This document shows, piece after piece, positions 52,447 to 61,676 of a stretch of 64,000 nucleotides of DNA. The position numbers and the translations under genes were made by a program. Within the stretch, counting starts at the first letter, position 1; the number at the start of each line of letters is the position of its first letter. This DNA comes from Actinomyces gaoshouyii (GTDB taxonomy: Bacteria; Actinomycetota; Actinomycetes; Actinomycetales; Actinomycetaceae), in contig NZ_MVIV01000003.1 of assembly GCF_002072175.1 (NCBI RefSeq), forward strand, positions 1 through 64,000. The letters are read 5' to 3'. The notes under the pieces are model-generated. The model saw only the letters and a program-made list of their open reading frames with translations, did not search any database and was not told where the DNA came from.

Positions 52447-53769
52447 TCAGCGCCGGCCCATTCCCATGTAGGAGAAGCCCGCGCCCTTCCACGCCCCCGC
52501 GTCCAGGGAGTTGCGGCCATCGATGACGTTGGTGCGGCGCATGAGGGAGGCCGCCCGCACGGGATCGATGGAGGTGAACTGGCGCCACTCGGTGGTCAGG
52601 ACGGCCAGATCGGCTCCTCGCAGGGCCTCATCGGCGGTCTCGCAGACCTCCAGGCCCTCGCGGCCCTGCTCGGCGAGGATGGCGCCGGCCTGGGGATCGG
52701 TGATGGCCACGCGCGCGCCGGCGGCGGCGAGCAGACCCGCGATCTCGAGAGCAGGCGAGTCGCGCATATCGTCGCTGTCCGGCTTGAAGGCGGCTCCCAG
52801 GATCGCCACGCGGGCGCCGTCGAGCCCATCATCGAGCATCTGGCGGGCCTTGTCGAGGACGACGGAACGCGCCCGCAAGTTGACCCGGTCCGCCTCGGCG
52901 AGGATGTCGAGAGCCTCGCCCGTGCCGAGCTCGGCCGCGCGCGCCTGGAAGGCGCGGATGTCCTTGGGCAGGCATCCCCCGCCGAAGCCGATGCCGGCGC
53001 GCAGGAATCGGTGGCCGATGCGCGCATCCAGGCCGATGGCCTCGGCCAGGGAGGTGACATCGGCGCCGGCGGCGTCGCAGACCTGGGCGACGGCGTTGAT
53101 GAAGGAGATCTTGAGGGCCAGGAAGGAGTTGGCGCTGACTTTCACCAGCTCGGCCGTTGCGTAATCCATGGTCAGGCGCTTGACGCCGGTGGCGAGGATG
53201 GGCGCGTAGACCTCGTCGAGGACGGCGGTGGCCGCCTCGGCCCGGAAGGTGTCGGCGGGCAGGCCGTAGACCATGCGATCGGGCTCCAGGGTGTCCTTGA
53301 CCGCGAAGCCCTCGCGCAGGAACTCGGGGTTCCACACCAGGGTGGTGCCCGCGGCGTCGAAGCGCTCGGCCAGGCGCGCGGCCGTGCCCACGGGGACGGT
53401 CGACTTGCCGACGACGATCTCCTCGCCCTCGACGCACCTGCCCAGGTGGGGCTCGAGGGCGTCGACGGCGCTGTCCACATACGTCATATCCGCCGCGCCG
53501 GAGGGTGTCTGGGGGGTCCCGACGCCGATGAAGTGGACCTGGGAACCCTCGGCGGCGGAGATGTCCGCGGTGAAGCGGAGGCGCCCGGAGGCGACGTTGC
53601 GCGAGAGGACCTCCTCGAAGCCCGGCTCGAAGAACGGCGCCCTCCCGGCCGCGAGGGCGCTGATCCGGTGCTCGTCGACGTCGATCCCCACGACGTCGTG
53701 CCCGATCTCGGCCATTGACGCCGCGTGGACGGCGCCGAGGTAGCCGCATCCGATCATCGAGATGCGCAT
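52447..53769 (-). CDS. ugd: UDP-glucose 6-dehydrogenase family protein
   Basis: 440 residues. The NAD-binding 'MIGCGYLGAVHAASMAEIGH' opens the chain. The central helix region has 'NSFLALKISFINAVA', and catalytic Cys266 sits in 'GIGFGGGCLPKD'. The C-terminal UDP-binding domain follows. It oxidises a UDP-hexose to the uronic acid, giving an acidic sugar for the exopolysaccharide. AGGAGAGGAG precedes the ATG. It lies 170 bp past the initiating transferase, with an imperfect hairpin at 53909-53932 between them, so it may be partly uncoupled from the operon. Confidence 0.94.
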   Translation of the reverse strand: MRISMIGCGYLGAVHAASMAEIGHDVVGIDVDEHRISALAAGRAPFFEPGFEEVLSRNVASGRLRFTADISAAEGSQVHFIGVGTPQTPSGAADMTYVDSAVDALEPHLGRCVEGEEIVVGKSTVPVGTAARLAERFDAAGTTLVWNPEFLREGFAVKDTLEPDRMVYGLPADTFRAEAATAVLDEVYAPILATGVKRLTMDYATAELVKVSANSFLALKISFINAVAQVCDAAGADVTSLAEAIGLDARIGHRFLRAGIGFGGGCLPKDIRAFQARAAELGTGEALDILAEADRVNLRARSVVLDKARQMLDDGLDGARVAILGAAFKPDSDDMRDSPALEIAGLLAAAGARVAITDPQAGAILAEQGREGLEVCETADEALRGADLAVLTTEWRQFTSIDPVRAASLMRRTNVIDGRNSLDAGAWKGAGFSYMGMGRR

Positions 53770-53938
53770 GGGTGCTCCTCTCCTCCCGGCCCTCGCGGGG
53801 CCGGATCATCAGGGTCGTTCAGTGGTGCCCCGCGCGCCTGGGAGAGCGCGTCGATGGCGATAAGGCATCGGGATGAGGGGAGAGCGGTGGGCGCGGACGA
53901 TGGGTGGCCCCGGCAGGGCCCACCCGGGCCGGAGGTAG

Positions 53939-55408
53939 TCAGGCCGAGCCGTCCAGGAGGAGGACGGCCTTGACGGTGCGCAGCAGGATCCACAGGTCGA
54001 GCCCGGGGGTCCAGTTGTCCACGTAGAACAGGTCAAGGCGGATGGCCTCCTCCCAGGTGAGGGAGGAACGGCCGCTGACCTGCCACAGCCCGGTGATCCC
54101 GGGCTTGGAGAGCAGGCGCCGGGCGGCCTCATCGTCGTAGAGCGCGACCTCCTTTGCCACCTGGGGGCGCGGACCCACCAGGCTCATCGAGCCCGCCAGG
54201 ACGTTGAAGAGCTGGGGCAGCTCGTCGATGGAGGTGCGCCGCAGGAAGGCGCCCACGCGGGTGATGCGCGGGTCGTTGTCGACCTTGAACAGGGGGCTGT
54301 CCGTGCGGTTCTGCTCGCGCAGGAGCCCAGCGAGCTCGGCGTCGGCGTTGATCCGCATGGAGCGGAACTTCCAGATCTGGAAGGGCTTGCCGTCCAGGCC
54401 GATGCGGGTCTGGCGGAAGAGGATCGGGCCGCGGTCCTGCATCCAGATCAGCGGCGGAACGATGAGCCACACGGGCAGTAGCAGGACGATGAGCAGCGAG
54501 GAGGCGATGATGTCCGTGGCGCGCTTGACCAGCGAGTGCGCCACATCGGCGCGGGGCTGCTGGATCTCGATGGCGGACAGGCCCCTGGCCGAGCGCATCC
54601 ACAGCCGCGAGCTGGCGATCTGCAGGAGCGGGGGCAGCATGATGAGGCGTCCCTCGGCGCCGAGGGATTGACTCAGTCGGCGGATCATGGCGGAGGTGAG
54701 CCCGGAGTCCTCCGCGACGACGACGGCGATGCCATCGGAGCTCTCCACGGTGTCCTGCAGGCTTCCCACTCCCCCGATGATGGGCACGGGGAGGTCGGGG
54801 CGCTCCCCGAGGGGGCCCTCATCGGAGATGAAGGCGCCTCGGATCTGCAGTCCGAGGCCAGGCTGCCGGGCGAGCTCGGCGATCGCCGAGGCCACGGCGC
54901 CAGTCGATCCGACGACGTAGGCGGGCTGCGCGAGCCTCCCCGCGGCGGAGAGGCGGATGAGACGGCGCCGGGCGGCCCAGTGCCAGGCCAGGAGGGCCAC
55001 GATCGAGATCGCGAGCGCGGCCACGAGGTAGGAGGTGGGCAGCCGCACCCCCACCATGTAGCCCAGGATCGAGAACCCCGCGAACTCCAGGACGGTGGCC
55101 CACACGACCCGCTTGTACTCGGTGGCTCCGTGCCCCAGGACCCTGTCGCGGTACACATCGGCCTTGGTCAGCAGCATCCCCCAGGTCACGGCGACCGCCG
55201 CGATGAGCAGGGCGCGCATCACGAGGGCGGGGACGACTCCGGTGCCGATGTCCTCGCGGCCGGTGACATGGCACAGCCTCTCCACGCATACGACGACGAG
55301 CAGGATGATCACGAGATCTCCGGCCCGCAGGCCCCGGCGGAAGAAGGTCCTCCTCCTCCAGGCCTCGGACGCCGTCGGGACGGCGCTGAAGGAGGACGAC
55401 TGGATCAT
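53939..55408 (-). CDS. Exopolysaccharide initiating glycosylphosphotransferase (WbaP/CpsE-like)
   Basis: 489 residues. Four N-terminal membrane helices (~30-145), a Rossmann-like central domain (~160-260), one helix (~300-325), and a C-terminal bacterial sugar transferase domain: 'QIWKFRSMRINADAEL', '[20 protein letters not shown]', '[11 protein letters not shown]' and '[16 protein letters not shown]'. It should load the first sugar on undecaprenyl phosphate for the polymer made by the upstream genes. The start overlaps the Wzz/BY-kinase stop by 4 nt. Paralogue of 2861-4318. Confidence 0.94.
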   Translation of the reverse strand: MIQSSSFSAVPTASEAWRRRTFFRRGLRAGDLVIILLVVVCVERLCHVTGREDIGTGVVPALVMRALLIAAVAVTWGMLLTKADVYRDRVLGHGATEYKRVVWATVLEFAGFSILGYMVGVRLPTSYLVAALAISIVALLAWHWAARRRLIRLSAAGRLAQPAYVVGSTGAVASAIAELARQPGLGLQIRGAFISDEGPLGERPDLPVPIIGGVGSLQDTVESSDGIAVVVAEDSGLTSAMIRRLSQSLGAEGRLIMLPPLLQIASSRLWMRSARGLSAIEIQQPRADVAHSLVKRATDIIASSLLIVLLLPVWLIVPPLIWMQDRGPILFRQTRIGLDGKPFQIWKFRSMRINADAELAGLLREQNRTDSPLFKVDNDPRITRVGAFLRRTSIDELPQLFNVLAGSMSLVGPRPQVAKEVALYDDEAARRLLSKPGITGLWQVSGRSSLTWEEAIRLDLFYVDNWTPGLDLWILLRTVKAVLLLDGSA

Positions 55409-56868
55409 GATTCCGCCGATCGGTCGGCCAGGAGCCCCGCGGTGCCGTTGTCGCGGACCGGGATCGCGGGCGCGGGGGCCCCGGCGCCGATCTCCCCGCG
55501 GGCGGCGCCGGATCGGCTCGCGCCACCGGGCATGAGCGCACCCGCGCGGCCGCCGTCGAGAAGCCCCCGCTTGTTGACGGCGTTGAGGACGACGCCGAGG
55601 ATCCTCCCGCCGCCCTGCTCGAGAGCCTGCGCGGCCTGGCGCAACTGGGTGGTGGTGGTGGTGCCGGTGGAGACCACGAGCAGGGCGCCGTCGGCCTGGG
55701 CGGCCAGCACGGCAGCATCGGTGGCCTGCGAGGTCGGCGGGGAGTCGATGAGGACGATGGCCTCGGCGGACAGGCTCTCCAGCAGTTCGGTCATCCGCGA
55801 GGAGCCCAGGAGCTCGGAGGGGTTGCCCGGCAGCGCCCCGGCGGGGATGACGGACAGGCCCGGCATGGAGGTGCGCACGAGGACGTCGTCGGAGGAGGCG
55901 GTGCCGGCGAGCACCTGGGCCAGGCCGGCGCGACGGCCGTCCACCCCCAGGACGGAGGCCAGGGACGGGGCGCGCAGGTCCCCCTCGATGAGGACGACGC
56001 GGTGCCCGGACATCGCCAGGACCCGGGCCAGGCCCACCGTGATGGTGGTGCGCCCCTCGCCCCGGACGGCCGATGAGATGACGGCACTGCGTCCGGCGGT
56101 CGCCGTGGCGCGGATGAAGTTGGTGCGCAGCTTGCGCAGCTCCTCCTCGATGGCCGGGTCGGAGGCGTCCGCACCGTTCCGGATGAGATCGGAGTGCGGC
56201 AGAACCCCCAGGACCGGCGACTCGAAGACGGCCAGGACCTCTCCGGCGCCGCGCACCCGCTTGTTGAGCACCTCGACCACGAGAATGCCCAGGTACGCCA
56301 GGACGAGCCCGCCGAGGACCCCGGCGCCCATGAGTATCGTGATCGACGGTGATCGGGGGGCGGCTCGCAGCTCGGCGGAGGTCATGAGCTCGACCCCGAC
56401 GGGGATGTCGTCGCCGTTGAGGGCGGCGAACTCCGCGTTGGACTGCCGGACGGTCTCATCGGCGATCCTGCGGGCCTGCTCGGGCGAGTCGGCGGTGGCC
56501 TCGACAACGACCGTGTCCGCGCCCGTGACGTGCTTGGCCTTGATGGAGCCGGCCAGGGCGGTGGGCGTCGTGCCCGCGAGTCCGAGGGAATCGATCACCC
56601 CCTGGGCCACGGTCTCGGAGGTGATGACCGGCAGGAGGGACTTGGCCTTGCGCTCGGCCAGCTGGGAGGCGACGAGCTGGTAGCTCGTCGGGTTGTCCTG
56701 AGCGGCGGCGATCGAGGCGTCCACCTTGACGTAGGCGATGGAGGCGGCGGTGTACGACCTGGGGCCGAGCAGGGCCGCGCCGGCCGCGAGGAGAGCTCCC
56801 ACGAGGACACCGATGGCGAGGACGCGCCAGGAGCGCCTGGCGAGCAGGAGGAGGTCTTCGAGAGTCAT
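55405..56868 (-). CDS. Wzz / BY-kinase-like polysaccharide chain-length protein with altered Walker A
   Basis: 487 residues. Helix 1 (~16-36), an extracytoplasmic Wzz domain, helix 2 (~175-200), and a cytoplasmic P-loop ATPase domain. Walker B is 'AIVLIDSPP' and the A' motif is 'VLIEGDLRAPSL', but Walker A reads GEGRTT with Arg273 (codon 56050-56052) where the family has Lys. The C-terminus lacks the tyrosine cluster that BY-kinases phosphorylate. Chain-length control without kinase activity is likely. GGAGGAGG precedes the ATG at 56868, which overlaps the stop of the small upstream ORF by 1 nt. Confidence 0.9.
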   Translation of the reverse strand: MTLEDLLLLARRSWRVLAIGVLVGALLAAGAALLGPRSYTAASIAYVKVDASIAAAQDNPTSYQLVASQLAERKAKSLLPVITSETVAQGVIDSLGLAGTTPTALAGSIKAKHVTGADTVVVEATADSPEQARRIADETVRQSNAEFAALNGDDIPVGVELMTSAELRAAPRSPSITILMGAGVLGGLVLAYLGILVVEVLNKRVRGAGEVLAVFESPVLGVLPHSDLIRNGADASDPAIEEELRKLRTNFIRATATAGRSAVISSAVRGEGRTTITVGLARVLAMSGHRVVLIEGDLRAPSLASVLGVDGRRAGLAQVLAGTASSDDVLVRTSMPGLSVIPAGALPGNPSELLGSSRMTELLESLSAEAIVLIDSPPTSQATDAAVLAAQADGALLVVSTGTTTTTQLRQAAQALEQGGGRILGVVLNAVNKRGLLDGGRAGALMPGGASRSGAARGEIGAGAPAPAIPVRDNGTAGLLADRSAES

Positions 56869-57074
56869 CAGCGGGCCTCCTCCCCCGTGAGGCGGCCGGG
56901 TGCGCCGGTCCAGTCCGGTGCCATGCCGTGGGGCGGGGCCGCGCCGGGCCATCCTGTTGCGTCACACATGTGGAGCCTTCCTGCTCGGGGATCACTTCGG
57001 TCGTTGTCGGTCATGTCGGTCATGTCACTGGTGCCGGGCATACCGGTTGTCCCGGTCCTGCCGGAGCGGGCCAT
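56868..57074 (-). CDS. 68-residue ORF filling the gap between flippase and Wzz genes
   Basis: It starts on the ATG that overlaps the flippase stop (TGATG) and stops on the TGA that overlaps the Wzz/BY-kinase start (TGATG). It thus fits the gap exactly. The product is hydrophilic, Met/Thr/Asp-rich with 'TSDMTDMTDNDRSDP', a single Cys, and no membrane segment. GC at third codon positions is high, though lower than in its neighbours. No family recognised. The tight coupling argues for translation; it could instead be a passage that keeps ribosomes on the mRNA. Confidence 0.5.
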   Translation of the reverse strand: MARSGRTGTTGMPGTSDMTDMTDNDRSDPRAGRLHMCDATGWPGAAPPHGMAPDWTGAPGRLTGEEAR

Positions 57075-58552
57075 CACTTCATCGCGTTGATCGCGCGCAG
57101 CGAGCCCATGAGGGATCTCCGGTTGAGGGCGAGGACCGCTGCGGTCACGGCGGTGAAGACGACCACCGCGATCACGGGCACGGGGGCGCCGATCGAGAGC
57201 AGCGCCCAGCGCGCTCCGGCGCCCGCGGCCGCGGCGGCCAGCGCGCTCAAGACGTAGAGGACGAGGTCGTGGGGGTCGAGGGCCGAGCGCAGGCTCCCCT
57301 CGATCTCCTTCAGGCTGAGGCGCAGGAGGACCCAGGTCATCGCCGCGTTGACGACGACCGAGGCCACGGCCGGCCCGATGAAGCCGATGAGGGCGTAGAG
57401 CACGGGGCACAGCACCGCGTTGGCGGTGACGGCGACCAGGGAGACCGCCATGAGCGCGCGGGTCCTGCCGGCGGCGGACAGGATGAGCGAGAGGCTGGCG
57501 AAGCGCACCATGGCGGTGACGAGGTAGAGGCGGAAGACGGCGAGGCCATCGAGGTAGCGGGCGCCGTAGAGGACCTGCACCACCTCGGGGGCGACCACGA
57601 GGCAGGCCACGGCGAAAGTGCCGGTGGTCAGGTAGCCGACGGCCAGGTAGTGCCGGAAGAGCTCGCGGATGCGCTCCTTCTGGTCGGCGCCGATGTAGCG
57701 GGTGACGATCGGCACGATGACAGTGAGGAAGGAGGCGGAGATGAGGTCGAGGGGCAGGACCATGGAGGCGTTGGAGTAGACGGCGTAGCGCTCAGTGGGC
57801 TCGTTCATGCCGATGACGAGCGCGCCGATCTGCCTCATGAAAGTGGCCGTCAGCACGTATACGCCCATGGGCAGAGCGAGTCCCAGGATCTGGCGGATGC
57901 GGCGCCAGCTGGGCAGTGACGGCCACACGGGGTAGCACCAGCGCCGGAAGCTGTCCCAGAACCACAGCAGGGACGCCGCGTCGAGAGCGAGGAGCATCGC
58001 GAACAGGATTGCCAGGTCGGAGGTGATGGTGGCCGTGATGAGGACGGCGATGAACTTCAGCGCTGCCAGCACAAGGTTGCGGATCGCGATGACCCGCGCC
58101 TGCCCGATCGAGACGATGAGGACCTGGAAGACGCTGGTCATATTCGTGAGCATGGGCCGAGCCATGAGCAGGATGATGAGCGGGGGCAGCAGGGGGTTGG
58201 AGAAGTAGTCGCCGATGGCGCCCCGGGCGAGGATCATCGCCAGGGCGGTCACCAGGCCGACGAACGTCTGGATCATGACGATGGTGCGCACGTAGGCGCG
58301 TGAGAGACGCCGCTTCCCGCCGCGGTTGAAGAAGTAGTTGACGGCGTCGGCCATCCCCAGGATGGTGGAGTCCGAGCAGATGGTCACCAGTAGGACGCCC
58401 TGGGCGTAGGTGCCGTAGTCGGTCAGCGACAGGCTGTGCGACAGGATCATCGTATTGGCCATGGTCGAGCCCAGCGTCACGATCTTGACGCTGGCCAGCA
58501 GCAGGGAGTCGACGGCGCTGCCGGTAGGGCGGCGGAACGGGCTCCTTCTCAC
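57074..58552 (-). CDS. Exopolysaccharide flippase (Wzx-like)
   Basis: 492 residues with about 14 hydrophobic segments. The start is the GTG at 58552, which overlaps the acyltransferase stop by 4 nt; longer frames to the right only read through that gene. 'SLTDYGTYAQGVLLVTIC' near the N-terminus and 'GLALPMGVYVLTATFM' in the middle are typical of polysaccharide exporters. It should flip the undecaprenyl-linked repeat unit for the polymerase at 59145. A separate flippase at 908-2284 is only distantly similar. Confidence 0.88.
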   Translation of the reverse strand: MRRSPFRRPTGSAVDSLLLASVKIVTLGSTMANTMILSHSLSLTDYGTYAQGVLLVTICSDSTILGMADAVNYFFNRGGKRRLSRAYVRTIVMIQTFVGLVTALAMILARGAIGDYFSNPLLPPLIILLMARPMLTNMTSVFQVLIVSIGQARVIAIRNLVLAALKFIAVLITATITSDLAILFAMLLALDAASLLWFWDSFRRWCYPVWPSLPSWRRIRQILGLALPMGVYVLTATFMRQIGALVIGMNEPTERYAVYSNASMVLPLDLISASFLTVIVPIVTRYIGADQKERIRELFRHYLAVGYLTTGTFAVACLVVAPEVVQVLYGARYLDGLAVFRLYLVTAMVRFASLSLILSAAGRTRALMAVSLVAVTANAVLCPVLYALIGFIGPAVASVVVNAAMTWVLLRLSLKEIEGSLRSALDPHDLVLYVLSALAAAAAGAGARWALLSIGAPVPVIAVVVFTAVTAAVLALNRRSLMGSLRAINAMK

Positions 58553-59148
58553 TGCAGCCTCTTGACGACTCGGGCGGGGTTGCCCGCGACGATCGAGTGG
58601 GACGGCACGTCCTTGGTGACGACGGCGTGTGCAGCCACCACCGAGCCGTGCCCGATGGTCACGCCCTTGAGCACCATCGTGTACTCGCCGATCCACACGT
58701 TGTCCTCGATGACCACGGGGGCAGATTCGGCCTCGGTCCAGTCCCACAGGGGTCCGCCGTGCTCGCCGCGCGTCATGCGCAGGCGGGCCCCGGGGTCGGT
58801 AGGGTGGCTGTTGTGGTCGAAGATATGGGCGTGGGTGGAGATGATGACGTCGGAGCCGATGCTGATCGACTCGACGGCGCCGATGAGGCTGGCCCCCGCT
58901 CCCCCGATCCAGCAGTGCGAGCCGATGGCGATGGTTCCCGCGCCGCGCGTCATGAGCGTGGCGTCGAGGAAGACGTGGTCGCCGATGGTCACGGACGGGG
59001 CGCGCGTGGAGCCGGCGGAGCAGCGGGCGTAGGAGCCCAGGCGCAGGTCCTCGCCGGTCCGGAGCACCCCGGCCGAGGAGGCGCGGCGGAACTGGGAGGC
59101 GACCAGGGATCGGCGCGCGCCGTGGATGACTCGTGAGGGCAGGCTCAT
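58549..59148 (-). CDS. Left-handed beta-helix acyltransferase (hexapeptide family)
   Basis: 199 residues. Hexapeptide turns run through the chain ('TIGDHVFLDATLM', 'TIAIGSHCWIGG', 'ISIGSDVIIST', 'VIEDNVWIGEYTMVLKGVTI'). A loop with 'HAHIFDHNSHPTD' carries the catalytic His, and the ending 'VAGNPARVVKRL' is typical of maltose/galactoside acetyltransferases. It probably O-acetylates a sugar of the polymer from acetyl-CoA. It overlaps both neighbours by 4 nt. Confidence 0.93.
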   Translation of the reverse strand: MSLPSRVIHGARRSLVASQFRRASSAGVLRTGEDLRLGSYARCSAGSTRAPSVTIGDHVFLDATLMTRGAGTIAIGSHCWIGGAGASLIGAVESISIGSDVIISTHAHIFDHNSHPTDPGARLRMTRGEHGGPLWDWTEAESAPVVIEDNVWIGEYTMVLKGVTIGHGSVVAAHAVVTKDVPSHSIVAGNPARVVKRLQ

Positions 59149-60485
59149 CGGTCGGCGCTCCTCTCACGGGGGCTGGTCCCGGCGGCGCGGCTGCCGCCCG
59201 TCAGCTCCACGACCCGGCTGGCGAGGAAGGGGATGAGGATGAACAGGGCCATGTTGTAGATGTAGATCTCGCTGACGGCCATCACCGACATCGCCGCGTA
59301 GACGGCGGTCAGGGCCGCCCTGGCCCGGGGATCGCAGGCCGATCGGTCTATCCGGGCGCTGGCCGTCCACAGCAGGGCGCCGAAGAGGCCCACGGCGATG
59401 AGCCCGCCGTCGTGCATGATCTGGAGGTACTGGTTGTGGGCCTGCCACAGCCCGCCGTCGAGACCGGGGGCGAACCTGCCGAACTCATGGTTGATGCCGT
59501 GGCCGAGCAACGGCGATTCAGCGACGATCGGCAGGGCGGCGTCCCAGATGTCGGTGCGGCCCGTCAGCGTGAGCGACTTGCCCAGGGTGCTCTCGATGAG
59601 GGAGGCGAACAGCAGGTGGATCCGCACCACCACGACGAGCAGCGTGACGACGAGCCCGCCCACGGTGACGGCCCTCATGGACAGCAGGCCCCGCCCATGG
59701 GGCCGCAGGGAGACCATGACGTAGGTGATGGCGGCGATGGCGGTGCCGACGAGCGCCGTCGCCACGTGGAGGAAGGCGATCTGGAGCAGGCCGGTGCCCA
59801 CGGCGATGACCGAGCGCCAGCCCCAGCGCCTGGGCGAGGTGGAGTCGTAGAGGAAGGCCAGCATCGTGGCCGGGAAGATCGTGTCGGTGACCCTGGTGCG
59901 GATGCCCAGGAGGTAGGAGGGCTGGGAGAACTGGGCGCCGGCGGCGGCGTCCTTGGAGATCCCCAGCAGGATCATCGCGGCGTTGACCATGAGGTAGAGC
60001 AGGAGGAGGTCCGTCAGGACCCTCAGGAGCCGCCTGCGGGAGTCCTCCTCGCCGCCGACGTGCAGTTCGATGACCATCAGGACGCTCACCTGGGCGATGG
60101 AGGCGTAGCCCCAGTTGAGCAGGTCGCCGTCGTGCAACAGGGTGGGCAGCAGGTAGGCGAGGCGGTAGAGGATGAAGAGCGTCAGCGTGGCCGACAGCGC
60201 CACCCGGCGGGCGAGGTAGGCCAGGACGAGCCCGAGGAAGACGACGGCCGTGAGGGCCTTGACCAGGGGCGCCAGGGACGCGCTCTCATCGACCAGGCTC
60301 GGCTTCATGAGAATTCCGCAGATCATCATGAGTCCGAGGTAGCGCAGCGGGTAGCAGCGCCGGGCGAAGCCGACGAGGGCCTCCTTGAGGGCGCCGGCCG
60401 TGCCGGTCGCGGCGCCGTCGCCCCGTCGGGCGCTCAGACGGCCCCGGGGCACGGTCCCCGTACTCATCTCAACGGTAGAGGTCAC
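59145..60485 (-). CDS. O-antigen ligase/polymerase family protein (Wzy-like)
   Basis: 446 residues, about eleven membrane helices. The large periplasmic loop and following block 'GHGINHEFGRFAPGLDGG' then 'LWQAHNQYLQIMHDGG' match the Wzy_C region with its conserved His. The GTG at 60485 is chosen because GGAGG stands 6 nt before it; an ATG six codons later lacks one. It overlaps the upstream glycosyltransferase by 17 nt. It should polymerise the repeat unit outside the membrane. Confidence 0.88.
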   Translation of the reverse strand: MTSTVEMSTGTVPRGRLSARRGDGAATGTAGALKEALVGFARRCYPLRYLGLMMICGILMKPSLVDESASLAPLVKALTAVVFLGLVLAYLARRVALSATLTLFILYRLAYLLPTLLHDGDLLNWGYASIAQVSVLMVIELHVGGEEDSRRRLLRVLTDLLLLYLMVNAAMILLGISKDAAAGAQFSQPSYLLGIRTRVTDTIFPATMLAFLYDSTSPRRWGWRSVIAVGTGLLQIAFLHVATALVGTAIAAITYVMVSLRPHGRGLLSMRAVTVGGLVVTLLVVVVRIHLLFASLIESTLGKSLTLTGRTDIWDAALPIVAESPLLGHGINHEFGRFAPGLDGGLWQAHNQYLQIMHDGGLIAVGLFGALLWTASARIDRSACDPRARAALTAVYAAMSVMAVSEIYIYNMALFILIPFLASRVVELTGGSRAAGTSPRERSADR

Positions 60486-61620
60486 AGTAGGCCTCCATCA
60501 TGGCTCGTGCGGAGTGGTCCCTCGCCGTGGCGAGTGCCGCGCGGCTGAGCCGGCTGTAGCGCCCGGGGTCCTCCCAGATGCGCGCGACGGCCGCGGCGAT
60601 CTCCTGGGCGGCCTGGGGAGCGCGGGGGTTGATGAGAGCGCCATTGAGGCCGTCGGCGACGATGCTGGGCATTCCCCCGACGGCCGTGGCCACGACGGGC
60701 AGACCGGCGGCCATGGCCTCGATGACGCTCATGGGCAGGCCCTCGTACTCGGAGGCCAGCGCGAAGATGTCCGCCTCGGCGTAGAAGGGGGCGGGGTTGC
60801 GCTGAGGACCCGCGAAGCGGACGCGATCGGCGATGCCGAGGGTTCTCGCGCGCTGTCCAAGATCGGCCACGAGGGGGCCGTCGCCCACGATGGTGAGGCT
60901 GGCGTCGCGCCCGGCGCGGACCAGGGCGGCGACGGCGTCGAGGAGGAGGGCGTGGTTCTTCACCGGCGCGAGCCGGGCCACGCACAGCAGGCGCGGGGCG
61001 CGCCGCCGGGCACCGGGGCCGGGGGAATCGAGGTCGCGCTCGCAGGCGAAGGCGCCCACGTCCACGCCGTTGCGGACCACGGGAACGCCCTCGGGGGCGA
61101 GTCGGTACTCGCGGCAGATCGAGTCGCGGACCTCCTCGCCCAGTGCGACGGGCACGACCCCGTGCCTGAAGGCGTAGCGGTTGAAGCGCCGCAGGACGGG
61201 CAGGCGGGTCTCATGGGTGGCCACGGAGTGGACGGTGTGGATGAGGCGGGGGCGGGCCCCGCTCAGGCGCACGGCGGGCAGGACGTAGGCAAGCACCGGC
61301 TGGTGGGTGTGGATGACGGTGGGCCGGAATTCGTGGATGAGGCGCCGCAGCCCGGCGGTGGCGCGGGGGTCCGGGCCCTTCCTCTTGCCCAGGGCCTCCA
61401 CGCGCACGCCCGCATCGCGCAGGGCGTCGGCGATGTCGGTGTCCCCCGAGCCCAGGCAGGCCACGAGCACGGGATGCCCGGAGCGCTTCAGCTCGCGGGC
61501 GAGGTTGAGGACCATCATCTCGGCGCCTCCGGTGCCCAGCCCGTGGGTGACGAGCATGATGCGCATGGCGGGCTGCGATCGCGTTGCCGTCGGCGAGCCG
61601 TTGGGCTGCGTGCGTGTCAT
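60469..61620 (-). CDS. GT4-family glycosyltransferase
   Basis: 383 residues, GT-B fold. N-terminal domain with 'IMLVTHGLGTGGAEMMVLNL', C-terminal donor domain with 'LLCVARLAPVKNHALLLDAV' and the family E-x7-E block in 'ALASEYEGLPMSVIEAMAAG'. It uses a nucleotide sugar to extend the lipid-linked repeat unit. GAGGACA lies upstream of the ATG. Followed by the polymerase gene with a 17-nt overlap. Confidence 0.94.
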   Translation of the reverse strand: MTRTQPNGSPTATRSQPAMRIMLVTHGLGTGGAEMMVLNLARELKRSGHPVLVACLGSGDTDIADALRDAGVRVEALGKRKGPDPRATAGLRRLIHEFRPTVIHTHQPVLAYVLPAVRLSGARPRLIHTVHSVATHETRLPVLRRFNRYAFRHGVVPVALGEEVRDSICREYRLAPEGVPVVRNGVDVGAFACERDLDSPGPGARRRAPRLLCVARLAPVKNHALLLDAVAALVRAGRDASLTIVGDGPLVADLGQRARTLGIADRVRFAGPQRNPAPFYAEADIFALASEYEGLPMSVIEAMAAGLPVVATAVGGMPSIVADGLNGALINPRAPQAAQEIAAAVARIWEDPGRYSRLSRAALATARDHSARAMMEAYCDLYR

Positions 61621-61676
61621 CGGCGCTTGTCCTCGTGATCCGTGGGTGGTTCGGGGGAAGGGGGGCGGGGCCCGCC

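Noticed and set aside
53754-53993. 79-codon ORF between ugd and the initiating transferase
   Set aside because: It overlaps both genes out of frame without coupled start/stop codons; composition is shadow-like.
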